30,707 nucleotides of DNA. Origin: a virus. Below the pieces are notes generated by a model that did not search any database, was not told where the DNA came from, and saw only the letters and a program-made list of their open reading frames with translations. The stretch spans positions 1 through 30,707 of IMG/VR virus record IMGVR_UViG_3300042090_001485; one strand, 5' to 3'. Position 1 is the stretch's first letter. Every line of letters starts with the position of its first letter. Positions 15,387 through 23,048 of the stretch are shown here, in pieces. Position numbers and translations under genes: made by a program.

Positions 15387-16223
15387 CTAGAAGCCGGACT
15401 GCGCTTCGTAGGCGAAGAACTGATTCACCGTGGGCGCATGGTTCAGAGCAAGATCGCTCGAAACCCGCACAGACGCGGCCTGCAGCGCGCCTTGATCCAG
15501 CAGCGGACGCACCTGGGCCAGTGTCACACGCACCTTTGCGGCCATGGCTGTCACTTGCGTCTTGGTGCTGATCGACTGCACCAGGGCGAGCAATGTATTC
15601 GCGATGGTTGCAATCAGATTCACATCCTTGACGGCGAGCGCCTGGCTGTTCGGATTGGTGATTTTAGCCGCAGCCAGCAGCGTCGAATTCACATCCTGCT
15701 GAATTTGCGTTATGACCGACTGGAGCACCTGAAGCGTGGTTTGATTCGGATTCGCCAGGTACGCCTGCGCGGCCTTCTGCACCTCCGGAGCAAGCGTGTT
15801 CAGAGCCAGAGTTGCCGGGCCGAGGATCACCACCGTCACCGGATCGAGCGCTTGCACTGCGGCGCTCACCGTGTCGGCGGTCGAGACCAGGACCGGCGTC
15901 CAGTTGACGATTTCCTGGGCTACCGAGATCTTCTGCTGCTGCGTGCAGCCCGTCTCAAAAGGCAGCATGAAAAGCAGCAGGATCAGCGCGAAGCAGCCCA
16001 GCTTTGAGCTGGTGGGCAGCGTCACTTCGGATCCAGGATCCTTCGAAAATAAGCCGAGCAGTGCGGTGCCGAGCCCGGCAACCAGCGCCACCACGGTGCC
16101 CGTGCCCGCGTTACCCAGCGTGATCCCTTGCTGGGAAAGAACCCCGCAGACGGTGACCAGGCCGAGGATGATGCCGGTAACTGACGTCTTGGGGTGATTC
16201 CAGATATTGCTCAACAGGTTCAT
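15387..16223 (-). CDS. Holin-like / lipoprotein-like fusion protein
   Basis: The product is 278 aa, start ATG at 16223 with AAGGAGA eight bases upstream. Residues 13-60 hold two hydrophobic segments (SVTGIILGLVTVCGVLSQQG and VVALVAGLGTALLGLF) like a small phage holin. Residues 75-93 form a third hydrophobic segment ending PFETGC, which resembles a lipoprotein signal with an imperfect lipobox (Glu at -3, Cys93). The remaining ~185 residues are helical with Gln/Asn/Ala-rich repeats, as in periplasmic spanin or lipoprotein parts. It lies next to the endolysin gene, so a lysis role is likely. An internal GTG in EVTLP (residue 67) could allow a separate lipoprotein; this is speculative. Confidence 0.6.
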   Translation of the reverse strand: MNLLSNIWNHPKTSVTGIILGLVTVCGVLSQQGITLGNAGTGTVVALVAGLGTALLGLFSKDPGSEVTLPTSSKLGCFALILLLFMLPFETGCTQQQKISVAQEIVNWTPVLVSTADTVSAAVQALDPVTVVILGPATLALNTLAPEVQKAAQAYLANPNQTTLQVLQSVITQIQQDVNSTLLAAAKITNPNSQALAVKDVNLIATIANTLLALVQSISTKTQVTAMAAKVRVTLAQVRPLLDQGALQAASVRVSSDLALNHAPTVNQFFAYEAQSGF

Positions 16224-16242
16224 GTGATTCTCCTTTTCCTTT

Positions 16243-16761
16243 TCAGGCCGCGACTTCCTGCGCGGCAGCGGGATCTTCGGGCGGTACGTCGTACTGTTCC
16301 AGGTCGTAAAGGCGCATCAGCTTGGTCAGCGATGCGGCGTAAGTGGGGCTGGTGGAGTAGCCGCAGCGCTGCAACTGCAGCGCGAAGCTGGCCGGATCGT
16401 GAGCCACCGCCATCGCCGGACGGTAGCGCCGCGCGACGGCCAGCAGTTTCGCATGGGCGTCGAAGCTTTCCGCAATGTCGGGATACCGGGCAAATTGGGC
16501 ATCGATCGGCTCCAGTTGATTGTTGACGTACTCATGGGTGGGCAGTTCCATGTAGCACTCAGGCGCGGCCCCATGCGCAGCCTTGATGCCGAAATAGTTG
16601 TTCGCCTCGCGCGCCAGCTCGCTCTGGCCCCAGCCCAGCACATTGCTCGATTCCAGAATCGCCTGGGCGATGGTCACCGAGGCAGGTACGCCCCATCTGC
16701 GCTGCGCGGCCTGCGCCGCCGGCACTGCCATCTTCAGGAATGCGTTTTGCTTCTCGGTCAC
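16243..16761 (-). CDS. Endolysin, glucosaminidase (FlgJ/GH73 type)
   Basis: The product is 172 aa. The segment AQAILESSNVLGWGQSELAR (residues 32-51), followed by EANNYFGIKA, is the signature of the GH73/FlgJ-type beta-N-acetylglucosaminidase; E37 is the likely catalytic acid. The next region with PTHEYV and the Tyr/Phe-rich C-terminal part (SFDAHAKLLAVARRYRP) also fits the family. It cleaves peptidoglycan glycan strands to release phage. No signal peptide is visible, so export depends on the holin, and the adjacent membrane genes supply candidates. It follows a 234-bp structured non-coding stretch. Confidence 0.85.
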   Translation of the reverse strand: MTEKQNAFLKMAVPAAQAAQRRWGVPASVTIAQAILESSNVLGWGQSELAREANNYFGIKAAHGAAPECYMELPTHEYVNNQLEPIDAQFARYPDIAESFDAHAKLLAVARRYRPAMAVAHDPASFALQLQRCGYSTSPTYAASLTKLMRLYDLEQYDVPPEDPAAAQEVAA

Positions 16762-16995
16762 GGCGCGCCTCTGGCCTCACCGGGCGTAGGGGCGCGGCGG
16801 CTAGTTTGCAATGGGCTGGCCATCGCAGAACTAGCCTTATCTCCACGCCGCTCTGGCTCTCCGCGTAGCCTTTCTCAAGATTTCGCGGTTCCAGTTCCCC
16901 GGTTTGGGTGAGGCCAGAGTAAGGCGCGGCTTCGCCGCGCTTTGAATCACGGGAAATAGCTGCGATAGCTGGAATACTTGCAGTTGCGGAGAAGG
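16762..16995 (-). other. Structured non-coding segment upstream of endolysin
   Basis: This 234-bp gap has no credible gene but contains nested inverted repeats. CTCTGGCCTCACC (16769-16781) is the exact complement of GGTGAGGCCAGAG (16907-16919). Inside lies GGCTAGTT (16799-16806) with AACTAGCC (16829-16836). Outside, AAGGCGCGGC/GCCGCGCTTT (16921-16940, ten pairs with one G-U) forms a hairpin closed by a UUCG-like loop. A structured 5' leader of the lysis genes, an antitermination signal or a small RNA are all possible. Confidence 0.5.
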
Positions 16996-17205
16996 CTAGT
17001 GGGTGATGAGATAGAGCAGCCACGCGACGGCTGAGTAGACGGCCATCCCAACAATGACCGCAAGCACGGTGCGCCAGAAGGTCATCGGCGTCACAGGTAG
17101 CTCGGATCGAGGAAGTGAGGGCTTGCCGTAGTTGGCCACTTTGTAAATCGAGATCATAATTGCCAGGGCCGCGGCCATGGCGAAGAAGACGACGCCAGAA
17201 CCCAT
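16996..17205 (-). CDS. Small two-helix membrane protein, holin candidate
   Basis: The product is 69 aa with two hydrophobic helices: residues 4-23 (GVVFFAMAAALAIMISIYKV) and 46-66 (RTVLAVIVGMAVYSAVAWLL), joined by a short basic, Pro-containing loop. Size and topology match class II holins. It lies upstream of the endolysin with the structured non-coding segment between, and after the unknown gene of the immunity segment. The ribosome binding site is weak. The holin function is inferred from topology and position. Confidence 0.5.
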   Translation of the reverse strand: MGSGVVFFAMAAALAIMISIYKVANYGKPSLPRSELPVTPMTFWRTVLAVIVGMAVYSAVAWLLYLITH

Positions 17206-17233
17206 TGGGAAATCACCGTCAGGGCGAAGCGGG

Positions 17234-17857
17234 CTATTTTTTGCCCATCACCGCACGATAAAGAGTTTCTATCTCGGAATCGGGCATGTCAACCATCGAA
17301 TCCCTCCTAAACTTTTCCTTCATATATTTCTTGCGCCATTCATCGAGGCCGCGCTCCCTGCAACGCGCCTGGATCGCCCTTATGCGTCTCTGCCGCCACT
17401 CGGGATTCTTTTTGCGGGCCGAGGGCAACGAGTTGTCTATCGCCTTGATCCTCATAAGAAATGACCTGGCCCTTGCAAAATCTTCAGAGAGAATTTCAGC
17501 ATAAGAATTTACCCTCATGTGCCGATCCAATTGACTCCAGACAGATCGGAGAGTCCGAAGCGATTTTCTAGCCTTCGAGTCCTCAACCACTTCATTCACC
17601 AGCCTCGTTATCTCCGCTTTCTGATGCGCGTCCAGCACCCCGTCGCCCGTCTTCACAATAACCGGCGCAGGCAATATCTTTTCCACGCGGGTGCTCTGGT
17701 CGATGTAGCCGCCGCCGATGACCTGATTGACGGTAGTTCCATTTGCCGAGATTGAAATGCTGCCTGCTGTATCACCGTCTCCTTCTGATTGAATTTCATC
17801 GAGCGCCTTCTTTACCTTATCTACCAGGCGCGGCCCCTTTTCATCATCCACTTTCAT
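17234..17857 (-). CDS. Hypothetical protein next to repressor
   Basis: The product is 207 aa if the ATG at 17857 is used. AGGAGG lies only about one base upstream of that ATG, while a GTG at 17851 would have a normal 7-nt spacing, so the true start may be two codons later. The N-terminal third is Gly/Ser/Asp-rich (GSISISANGTTVNQVIGGGY), followed by helical, charged sequence with RRIRAIQARCRERGLDEW and a C-terminal helix. It resembles no family I know. It is visibly more A/T-rich than the structural genes, like the repressor beside it, and probably belongs to the immunity module. Confidence 0.6.
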   Translation of the reverse strand: MKVDDEKGPRLVDKVKKALDEIQSEGDGDTAGSISISANGTTVNQVIGGGYIDQSTRVEKILPAPVIVKTGDGVLDAHQKAEITRLVNEVVEDSKARKSLRTLRSVWSQLDRHMRVNSYAEILSEDFARARSFLMRIKAIDNSLPSARKKNPEWRQRRIRAIQARCRERGLDEWRKKYMKEKFRRDSMVDMPDSEIETLYRAVMGKK

Positions 17858-17891
17858 TCCTCCTTGCGAAAAGCATGATCTATCGGAAAGT

Positions 17892-18398
17892 TCAGGCAAT
17901 TTTCAAAAGAGTTTTCGCCATCGACTCATCGCATCTTCCCTCCTCTTTGCAGTGCTCATAGAGAGCCGCAACCAGCTCCGCGAGCTTCCGAATCGGGATA
18001 TGTTGTTTTCTGCGCTTCAATTCGCGGTCGAATGTTTCCATGACATCGGCGAGCAGCTTGTGATCTAGCGCACTTAAATCTTCAGTGCGCTCTCTTCTCG
18101 CGGGCGGTTTTCCTTCAGCCTTTAGCCGCGCTGCAAACTTCGCGCCAGCTTGCTCGTACCACCATTGCCGGTCCTCGACTGAGATGTCGCCAATCTTCAT
18201 GAGGGCGAGCGGCGGCGGTCGATATTTACCCCGTTCCCATTTAGAGAGAACCGGCTGCGAGATGCCTACCAGCGACGCAAATGTTCTCTGATCGAGGCGC
18301 AGGCGATCTTCCCGGATCGCGCGAAGGCGCTCATGGATCAAGGCTGAGTCAAAGTGAATATTTCTCTTGACAGTTTGAGTCATTTTGAATATGCTCAT
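17892..18398 (-). CDS. XRE-type phage repressor
   Basis: The product is about 168 aa if it starts at the ATG at 18398 (MSIFKMTQTV); the next ATG is at 18383. Earlier in-frame codons would overlap the early gene and are less likely. Residues 20-65 form an XRE helix-turn-helix: RLRAIREDRLRLDQRTFASL and SQPVLSKWERGKYRPP. The C-terminal part is helical and charged (RELKRRKQHIPIRKLAELVA). It is transcribed away from the early operon and its start shares a 14-bp dyad with the first early gene, so it most likely represses early transcription. There is no LexA/S24-type protease domain. No ribosome binding site precedes it. Confidence 0.8.
   Translation of the reverse strand: MSIFKMTQTVKRNIHFDSALIHERLRAIREDRLRLDQRTFASLVGISQPVLSKWERGKYRPPPLALMKIGDISVEDRQWWYEQAGAKFAARLKAEGKPPARRERTEDLSALDHKLLADVMETFDRELKRRKQHIPIRKLAELVAALYEHCKEEGRCDESMAKTLLKIA
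18367..18395 (+). promoter_or_regulatory. Early promoter
   Basis: A perfect -35 box TTGACA (18367-18372) and a 17-bp spacer precede TATGCT (18390-18395), a fair -10 box. Transcription would begin near 18402, two or three bases before the ATG at 18405, so the first early mRNA may be leaderless. The promoter lies inside the 5' end of the repressor gene on the other strand. Confidence 0.65.
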
Positions 18399-18408
18399 TT
18401 CGCAATGA
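18395..18408. promoter_or_regulatory. Putative operator spanning both start codons
   Basis: TCATT-TCGC-AATGA is a dyad whose arms contain the repressor ATG (complement of CAT, 18396-18398) and the first early ATG (18405-18407). A second TCATTT lies 15 bp to the left (18380-18385). Binding here would cover the early start site and the repressor 5' end. Confidence 0.5.
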
Positions 18409-18626
18409 ACACTTTGGACTCCAACCTTATCAAACTCAGACGCCGATTTCGCGGGCGGTCGCCATATTACGGCTTTTATTCCGAGGTGGCAAGAGATCTC
18501 GGCACCTGGCCCAGCCATGTGCGCCGAGTCTTCTTTGGCCAAACCACGTCTGAACGCGTTGCAAAGGCCATCATCGCCGCGGTCGAAGGCAGGGACTCAG
18601 AAAGCAAAGGAAGACGCGCGGCATGA
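18405..18626 (+). CDS. Small Ner/Cro-like DNA-binding protein
   Basis: The product is 73 aa from the ATG at 18405. It holds one copy of a helix-turn-helix-like unit: RFRGRSPYYGFYSEVARDLG then SHVRRVFFGQTTSERVAKAI. The same unit occurs twice in the next gene. It is the first gene of the early operon, opposite the repressor, the place of ner in Mu. A negative regulator of early transcription is the likely role. No ribosome binding site is visible; see the early promoter entry for a possible leaderless start. Confidence 0.65.
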   Translation: MNTLDSNLIKLRRRFRGRSPYYGFYSEVARDLGTWPSHVRRVFFGQTTSERVAKAIIAAVEGRDSESKGRRAA

Positions 18627-19258
18627 ACGACAAATCGTTAGCTTGGGAATATGGCAATGCCGTCTATTTCGCACGGCGCTGGCAGCGCAGGGCTGAAATT
18701 CTTCTCAATAAATTAGAGGCGACGGCACTTGAGGAGGCGGAGATTGATTCCCCTGCCGCGGTTCAGACGGCGGATGCTCCTAATCAGCGGGAGGATGTTT
18801 CTCCGACTTCCGACGCACCCATAACAATTCAACACTATGTGGGGCCGTTGGCTGATCTCAGCCCGCTCGATCTCCGTAAGGGCGCCAAATACTCAGGGCT
18901 CCTCAAACGGGCGGGGCAGTCCATTGGGATCCACCGGACCAGCGTAAACAGAGTGGCCACCGGCGAACGCGTGTCCGACCGGATCATGCAGGCGATTGTG
19001 GCCGAGAGACAGCGCATCGACTCAATCCAGCATGCCGAAACGCCTCCCTTAACCGCTGGAGAACATTCTCAGTTTCGGCGCGGCGGAAGGTATTACGGAC
19101 TTACATCGGCTATCGCAAAAGAGCTAAGACTTTCGGACGGTCATGTTTCACGGGTCCGCACCGGAGAAGAGCGATCGGCCCGCGTGCTCGCAGCGATTCG
19201 CGCAGGGATGGCGCGCATTGACGGAAAACAGGCGGCTAAGAACGGCGCGCAATCATGA
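18623..19258 (+). CDS. DNA-binding protein with two HTH-like repeats
   Basis: The product is 211 aa. After a variable Gln/Pro-rich N-terminal part, two homologous units appear: residues about 85-135 (KGAKYSGLLKRAGQSIGIHR and SVNRVATGERVSDRIMQAIV) and about 150-200 (RGGRYYGLTSAIAKELRLSD and HVSRVRTGEERSARVLAAIR). Both align with the single unit of the preceding gene through 'G..Y.G...A..L......V.RV..GE...R...AI'. It overlaps the preceding gene by 4 bp and the transposase by 4 bp. It probably binds DNA, perhaps as a bivalent regulator of the operon or of transposition. Confidence 0.65.
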   Translation: MNDKSLAWEYGNAVYFARRWQRRAEILLNKLEATALEEAEIDSPAAVQTADAPNQREDVSPTSDAPITIQHYVGPLADLSPLDLRKGAKYSGLLKRAGQSIGIHRTSVNRVATGERVSDRIMQAIVAERQRIDSIQHAETPPLTAGEHSQFRRGGRYYGLTSAIAKELRLSDGHVSRVRTGEERSARVLAAIRAGMARIDGKQAAKNGAQS

Positions 19259-21318
19259 GCGCCCTTCCGCAGCTTGCCCTGGTCGCCCGCACCGAGCAGT
19301 GGCTCTCGGCTGAAGACGCGATGACCGCTTCCGGCTGGTCGCGCGCCACCTTCTTCCGCCGCCGCAGCGAGCTGGTCAGCCGCGAGAACGCCGTCAATGG
19401 CCAGCGCGAATACCTCGCCGCCAGCCTGCCGCAGAAGCCCGCGCCCACGCAGCTCGCCGTGGTGCCGCCGGCCACTCAGCTTGGGCTGCTCTTCGCCAGC
19501 CAGCCCACAGCCTTGGAGCGCATCGTGCTTCCGGATCCAGAATCGCAGCAGCAGGCAGACAAACGCGTCGCCGCCCTCGAACCACTTCTTGACTTCCCCG
19601 ACAATCCCGCCCGCTACACGGCCCTCCAGGTCAACGGCCGCGCCGTTACCAGTCTGGAACGCCTGATCGAATACGTCGCCCTGCAGCAGCAGCAGTCGCC
19701 CCGCACCATCAAAAGATGGCTGGCCGCCTATCGCAGCAACGGCTTCGCTGCCCTGGCCGACCGCATCCGCGCCGACAAGGGCCAGAGCCGCTGGTTCAAC
19801 CGCCATCGCGAGGCCGCTCTCTTCGCCGCCTATCTCTACCTGGTCGAGCGCACGTCGGTCACCTTCGTCTGCCAACAGATCGAGTACGAGCTGGAGATGC
19901 TCAAGATCGCCGCCGATGATCTGCCCAGCCGCGAAACGGTTCGTCTCTTTCTGGCGCAGAACATCTCCCCGGCGATGCGCACCCTGGCCCGCGAAGGCCA
20001 GCGCGCCTATCGCGAGCGCATGGCGCCCTACGTCAGGCGCGGCTATGTCGACGTCCTGGCCAACCAGATCTGGGTGGGCGATCACGCCATCCACGACGTG
20101 GAGATCCAGAACGATCTCTTTGAAGAGGTTCCATTCGGCACACCCGGCCGGTTACGCATTTCCGCATTTGTGGATTACCGCAGCCGCAAGGCGTGGGGCA
20201 CTTGGGCGTGGGAAGGCAGCTCCCGCTCCATCGCCGCCACCATGCTGCGCGCCATGCTTGAAGTGGGACCGCCTGAAGGGATCTACGTCGACAACGGCAA
20301 GGACTACAAGAAGGTCGCCAAAGGCGCGATCCATGGTTCTGAACTGCCCGCGATCGGCGACGACGACGCCAAGGCCCCGCAGACCTGGTACGACGACGAA
20401 TACAAGCGCATCGAGCGCACCGGCCTGCTGGCGCGCCTGGGCATCGCGGTCACGCATTGCATCCCGCGCCATCCGCAATCGAAGCACGTCGAGCGGTTCT
20501 TCCGCACCATGCACGAGCGTTTTGATGCGGTGCACTCGACCTACACTTCGGGCTCGCCGTTCACGCGCCCCGAGGCCACCGAGGCCGCCATGATGCGCCA
20601 CCGCCGTTTGCTCAAGGCCGGGCGCGTGGAAGAGTCGAACCATCCCACCGCCAGCCGCTTTATTCTCGGCTGCCTTTCGTGGATCCGCGAGTACAACGCC
20701 ACGCCGCAATCCGGCGAAGGCATGGACGGCCGCAGCCCCGATGAAGTCTTCGCCTCCGAGCTGAACCCAAATCAGAAGCCGGTGCCCAATCCTGAAACGC
20801 TGGCGCTGCTGCTCTCGGAGTACGTCAAGCGCGGAGTGCGTGAGTGCGCCGTGCAGTTGAACCACTACCGCTACACGCCGCGGCCTGAAGATCGCATGGC
20901 CTGGGCGGCGATGCACGAAGCCAACGAAGGCGAAGTCCTGGTGGGCTACAACCCCGAGGATCCCGAGTTCGTGGTTGCGCTCACCCTCGATGGCCGCTTC
21001 CTGGCCTGGCTTGAGGCGGAGCCGCTGCTCCGCTTCGCGCCCAACGATCCCGCAACGCAGCGCCAGATCGGCCAGTCGATGGAGATCCGCCGCGGCCTGG
21101 AGAAAGCGCAGAAGGGCGCGCTCAAGGCCATCGCAGCGGGCGCGCGCGGCCTGGGCGCCCGCTCGGCCGAGGAGATGCTCTACGGACGCCTGCAGCTGCC
21201 CGCGGCCACCGGCGCCGTCATCACCCAGCGCAGACCCCGGCTCCGCCCGGACAAAGAAGCCGTGGCGCCTTCGACCGCGGCCGACATCGCCAGCAACTTT
21301 TTGGAGGCGTTGAAATGA
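19255..21318 (+). CDS. MuA-type DDE transposase
   Basis: The product is 687 aa, close to Mu A (663 aa). An N-terminal HTH (residues 18-38, AEDAMTASGWSRATFFRRRS) is followed by further DNA-binding helices (residues 145-185). The catalytic RNase H-like core shows D276 (IWVGDHAIHD), D346 (IYVDNGKDYK) and E413 (SKHVERFFRTMH), matching the DDE triad. Residues about 540-625 form the Mu-type C-terminal beta domain (WAAMHEANEGEVLVGYN), and the tail is basic and likely binds the B protein. It joins phage ends to target DNA during integration and replication. It overlaps both neighbours by 4 bp. Confidence 0.93.
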   Translation: MSALPQLALVARTEQWLSAEDAMTASGWSRATFFRRRSELVSRENAVNGQREYLAASLPQKPAPTQLAVVPPATQLGLLFASQPTALERIVLPDPESQQQADKRVAALEPLLDFPDNPARYTALQVNGRAVTSLERLIEYVALQQQQSPRTIKRWLAAYRSNGFAALADRIRADKGQSRWFNRHREAALFAAYLYLVERTSVTFVCQQIEYELEMLKIAADDLPSRETVRLFLAQNISPAMRTLAREGQRAYRERMAPYVRRGYVDVLANQIWVGDHAIHDVEIQNDLFEEVPFGTPGRLRISAFVDYRSRKAWGTWAWEGSSRSIAATMLRAMLEVGPPEGIYVDNGKDYKKVAKGAIHGSELPAIGDDDAKAPQTWYDDEYKRIERTGLLARLGIAVTHCIPRHPQSKHVERFFRTMHERFDAVHSTYTSGSPFTRPEATEAAMMRHRRLLKAGRVEESNHPTASRFILGCLSWIREYNATPQSGEGMDGRSPDEVFASELNPNQKPVPNPETLALLLSEYVKRGVRECAVQLNHYRYTPRPEDRMAWAAMHEANEGEVLVGYNPEDPEFVVALTLDGRFLAWLEAEPLLRFAPNDPATQRQIGQSMEIRRGLEKAQKGALKAIAAGARGLGARSAEEMLYGRLQLPAATGAVITQRRPRLRPDKEAVAPSTAADIASNFLEALK

Positions 21319-22340
21319 TGGTTCGCGACACAGCAGGGAATCGCGCCGCATTGGCTGAAGACGCCGATCGCGATGCCGAGATGGTGAAGCGCGTAGATGA
21401 CTACATGGCCCGCACCGGCCTTTCGCATCCTGAATTTGCGCGCCGCGTCGGCTACAGCGATGTCACCCTGCGTATGTTTCTCAATGGCAGTTATCACAAC
21501 TGCTCCCGCTCGGCCGACCAGCTGGTGAAGGCGCTCACCACGTTTATGGATACACATCCGGTCGCGGTGGCCACCCGCGCCGTGGGCGACTTGTATGAGA
21601 CCGCCAACGTCCGCGCCATCCAGGAGACGTTTGAGAAGTTGCTGCCGCGCCCCGTGGCCTACATGATCTACGCGCCGCCGGGATCGCAGAAGTCTTTTGT
21701 CCTGGAACACCAGGTGGCGCAGCTCAACGCCCGCGAGGTGGCCAACGCCGAAGGCCGCCGCGCCTTCTACGTCTACGCCCGCGCCAACATCCGGCCCCGC
21801 GATCTGATGCGCCGCGTGGCCCTGGCCTGCGGCTGCCGCACTTCCAACGATCTCGATCCCATGCTGGCCAACATCCGCTTCGAGTTTCGCCATCACCGCG
21901 TGCTGCTGGTGGTGGATGAAGCCCAGCACCTAAGCCTGGACTGCTTCGAGACCCTGCGCGAGCTGCTGGACCAGCCGCCCTACTTCTCGCTGCTCTTCGC
22001 CGGCTCGCACGATCTCAAGCGCAAGTTCGATGAGTTCAGCGCCACCTTGGAGCAGTGGAACTCCCGCATCATCGCCAAGGTTCGGCTGCCGGGCCTGGAA
22101 CGCAAGGAAGCCCGCGGCATCATCGAGCGCGAGATCGGCGAGCTGCTCAACCAGCGCCGCACCCCCCGTGAAGCCCAGAAGCTCATTGACGAGCTGATTA
22201 AGGGCGCCACCGTCCGCGATGCCTTCGAAGGCAATCGCACCTACATCAACGTCCGCACGCTTACCAACGCTCTCGACCAGATCAAGGCGTCGGCTCAACT
22301 TGCGCAGGGTGCGCCTATTGACGAGGAGAAAATCGCATGA
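21315..22340 (+). CDS. MuB-type transposition ATPase
   Basis: The product is 341 aa. Residues 28-60 form an XRE-like HTH (RTGLSHPEFARRVGYSDVTL). The Walker A position reads APPGSQKS (residues 120-127): K126 is kept, but the glycines at the first and sixth positions are Ala and Gln. Walker B is VLLVVDEAQHL (residues 196-206, D201 E202), and FAGSHDL lies at the sensor position. MuB family proteins bind target DNA, choose the target and activate the transposase. It overlaps the transposase stop by 4 bp and the next start by 4 bp. Confidence 0.9.
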   Translation: MMVRDTAGNRAALAEDADRDAEMVKRVDDYMARTGLSHPEFARRVGYSDVTLRMFLNGSYHNCSRSADQLVKALTTFMDTHPVAVATRAVGDLYETANVRAIQETFEKLLPRPVAYMIYAPPGSQKSFVLEHQVAQLNAREVANAEGRRAFYVYARANIRPRDLMRRVALACGCRTSNDLDPMLANIRFEFRHHRVLLVVDEAQHLSLDCFETLRELLDQPPYFSLLFAGSHDLKRKFDEFSATLEQWNSRIIAKVRLPGLERKEARGIIEREIGELLNQRRTPREAQKLIDELIKGATVRDAFEGNRTYINVRTLTNALDQIKASAQLAQGAPIDEEKIA

Positions 22341-22624
22341 GTCCCGAATACGCATCACTTCGCCGTTTCGTCGATCAACCCGCAACCAGCTTCACCGCGC
22401 CTGAAGTCAAGCGCTGGAACCAGTCGCGCGGCCGCATCACCCAGGCGGTGCAGGGTAGCCATGTCGACATCTATGTGTGGCTCTACCACGCCGCGCGCAA
22501 CCTCACGTATGTCGCGGTGGCCGCCGGCGGCATGGGCGTGCTCTACATCGGCTACCAGATCGCGTTCGCGTTTGCCTCCGGCCGCGTGCAGGCACTCGTA
22601 GATGCGGCGAAGGGTGGCCGGTGA
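22337..22624 (+). CDS. Small membrane protein of early operon
   Basis: The product is 95 aa, ATG at 22337 with GAGGAGA upstream. Residues 1-50 are polar (with KRWNQSRGRITQAVQGSHVD). Residues 55-80 form one membrane helix (LTYVAVAAGGMGVLYIGYQI). The C-terminus is short and basic. The gene follows the transposition ATPase with a 4-bp overlap. I do not recognise it; a membrane-linked early function such as exclusion is possible but unsupported. Confidence 0.6.
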   Translation: MSPEYASLRRFVDQPATSFTAPEVKRWNQSRGRITQAVQGSHVDIYVWLYHAARNLTYVAVAAGGMGVLYIGYQIAFAFASGRVQALVDAAKGGR

Positions 22625-22812
22625 TGGAGAGCAGTGAACAGAGAACAGTGGTCAGTGATCAGCCGAAAGGCGGCCGATCGAGCCACCTCATCAACCGTGC
22701 CACTGGCGTGATCGTGCGGCGCTACCCAAAGCGCGACAAAAGCATCAGCGCCCGCCAGTGGCGCAAGCAACGCAGCGCCAATCGTCGGGCTGCGAAGAAA
22801 GTGGGCCAGTGA
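22624..22812 (+). CDS. Small basic hypothetical protein
   Basis: The product is 62 aa from the ATG at 22624, which overlaps the preceding stop by one base. It is Arg/Lys-rich (RRYPKRDKSISARQWRKQRS), so nucleic-acid binding is possible. Its first 18 codons come from a repeat whose second copy lies at 24042-24088, at the 3' end of another gene. Confidence 0.5.
   Translation: MESSEQRTVVSDQPKGGRSSHLINRATGVIVRRYPKRDKSISARQWRKQRSANRRAAKKVGQ
22630..22676 (+). repeat. Dispersed repeat, copy 1
   Basis: The unit contains CAGTGGTCAGTGATCAG (22646-22662) and CGAAAGGCGGCCG (22664-22676). Copy 2 at 24042-24088 matches 16 of 17 and 13 of 13 of these bases, with a different middle. Copy 1 forms codons near the start of the 62-aa gene. 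Confidence 0.65.
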
Positions 22813-23048
22813 TGCGGCGCACTTGGATCGCTCTCGAATGCGACGACTGCGGGGCGCAGTTCCCACGGTCAGGCGCAGGCATCACCATGCCCCAGGATGC
22901 GGCGATCTACACATGGCCAATCCTGCGCGCGGAAGCGCTGCACACCGGCTGGCAACGCTACGGCAGCAAGGACTATTGCCCCGTCTGCGAAAAGGATCAC
23001 CGCAACGAGGCCGCGCGCGACAAGGCGCGGCTGATCGAAGGGGCGTGA
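22812..23048 (+). CDS. Small zinc-ribbon protein
   Basis: The product is 78 aa from the ATG at 22812, overlapping the preceding stop by one base. Cysteine pairs CDDC (about residues 10-13) and CPVC (about 57-60) form a probable C4 zinc ribbon with 'WIALECDDCGAQFP' and 'KDYCPVCEKDH'. No enzymatic motif is visible. It belongs to a run of small early genes joined by TGATG-type overlaps. Confidence 0.65.
   Translation: MRRTWIALECDDCGAQFPRSGAGITMPQDAAIYTWPILRAEALHTGWQRYGSKDYCPVCEKDHRNEAARDKARLIEGA

Noticed and set aside
19141-21351. Minus-strand frames of 317 and 399 aa opposite the transposase
   Set aside because: They mirror the DDE transposase gene and have no recognisable domain.
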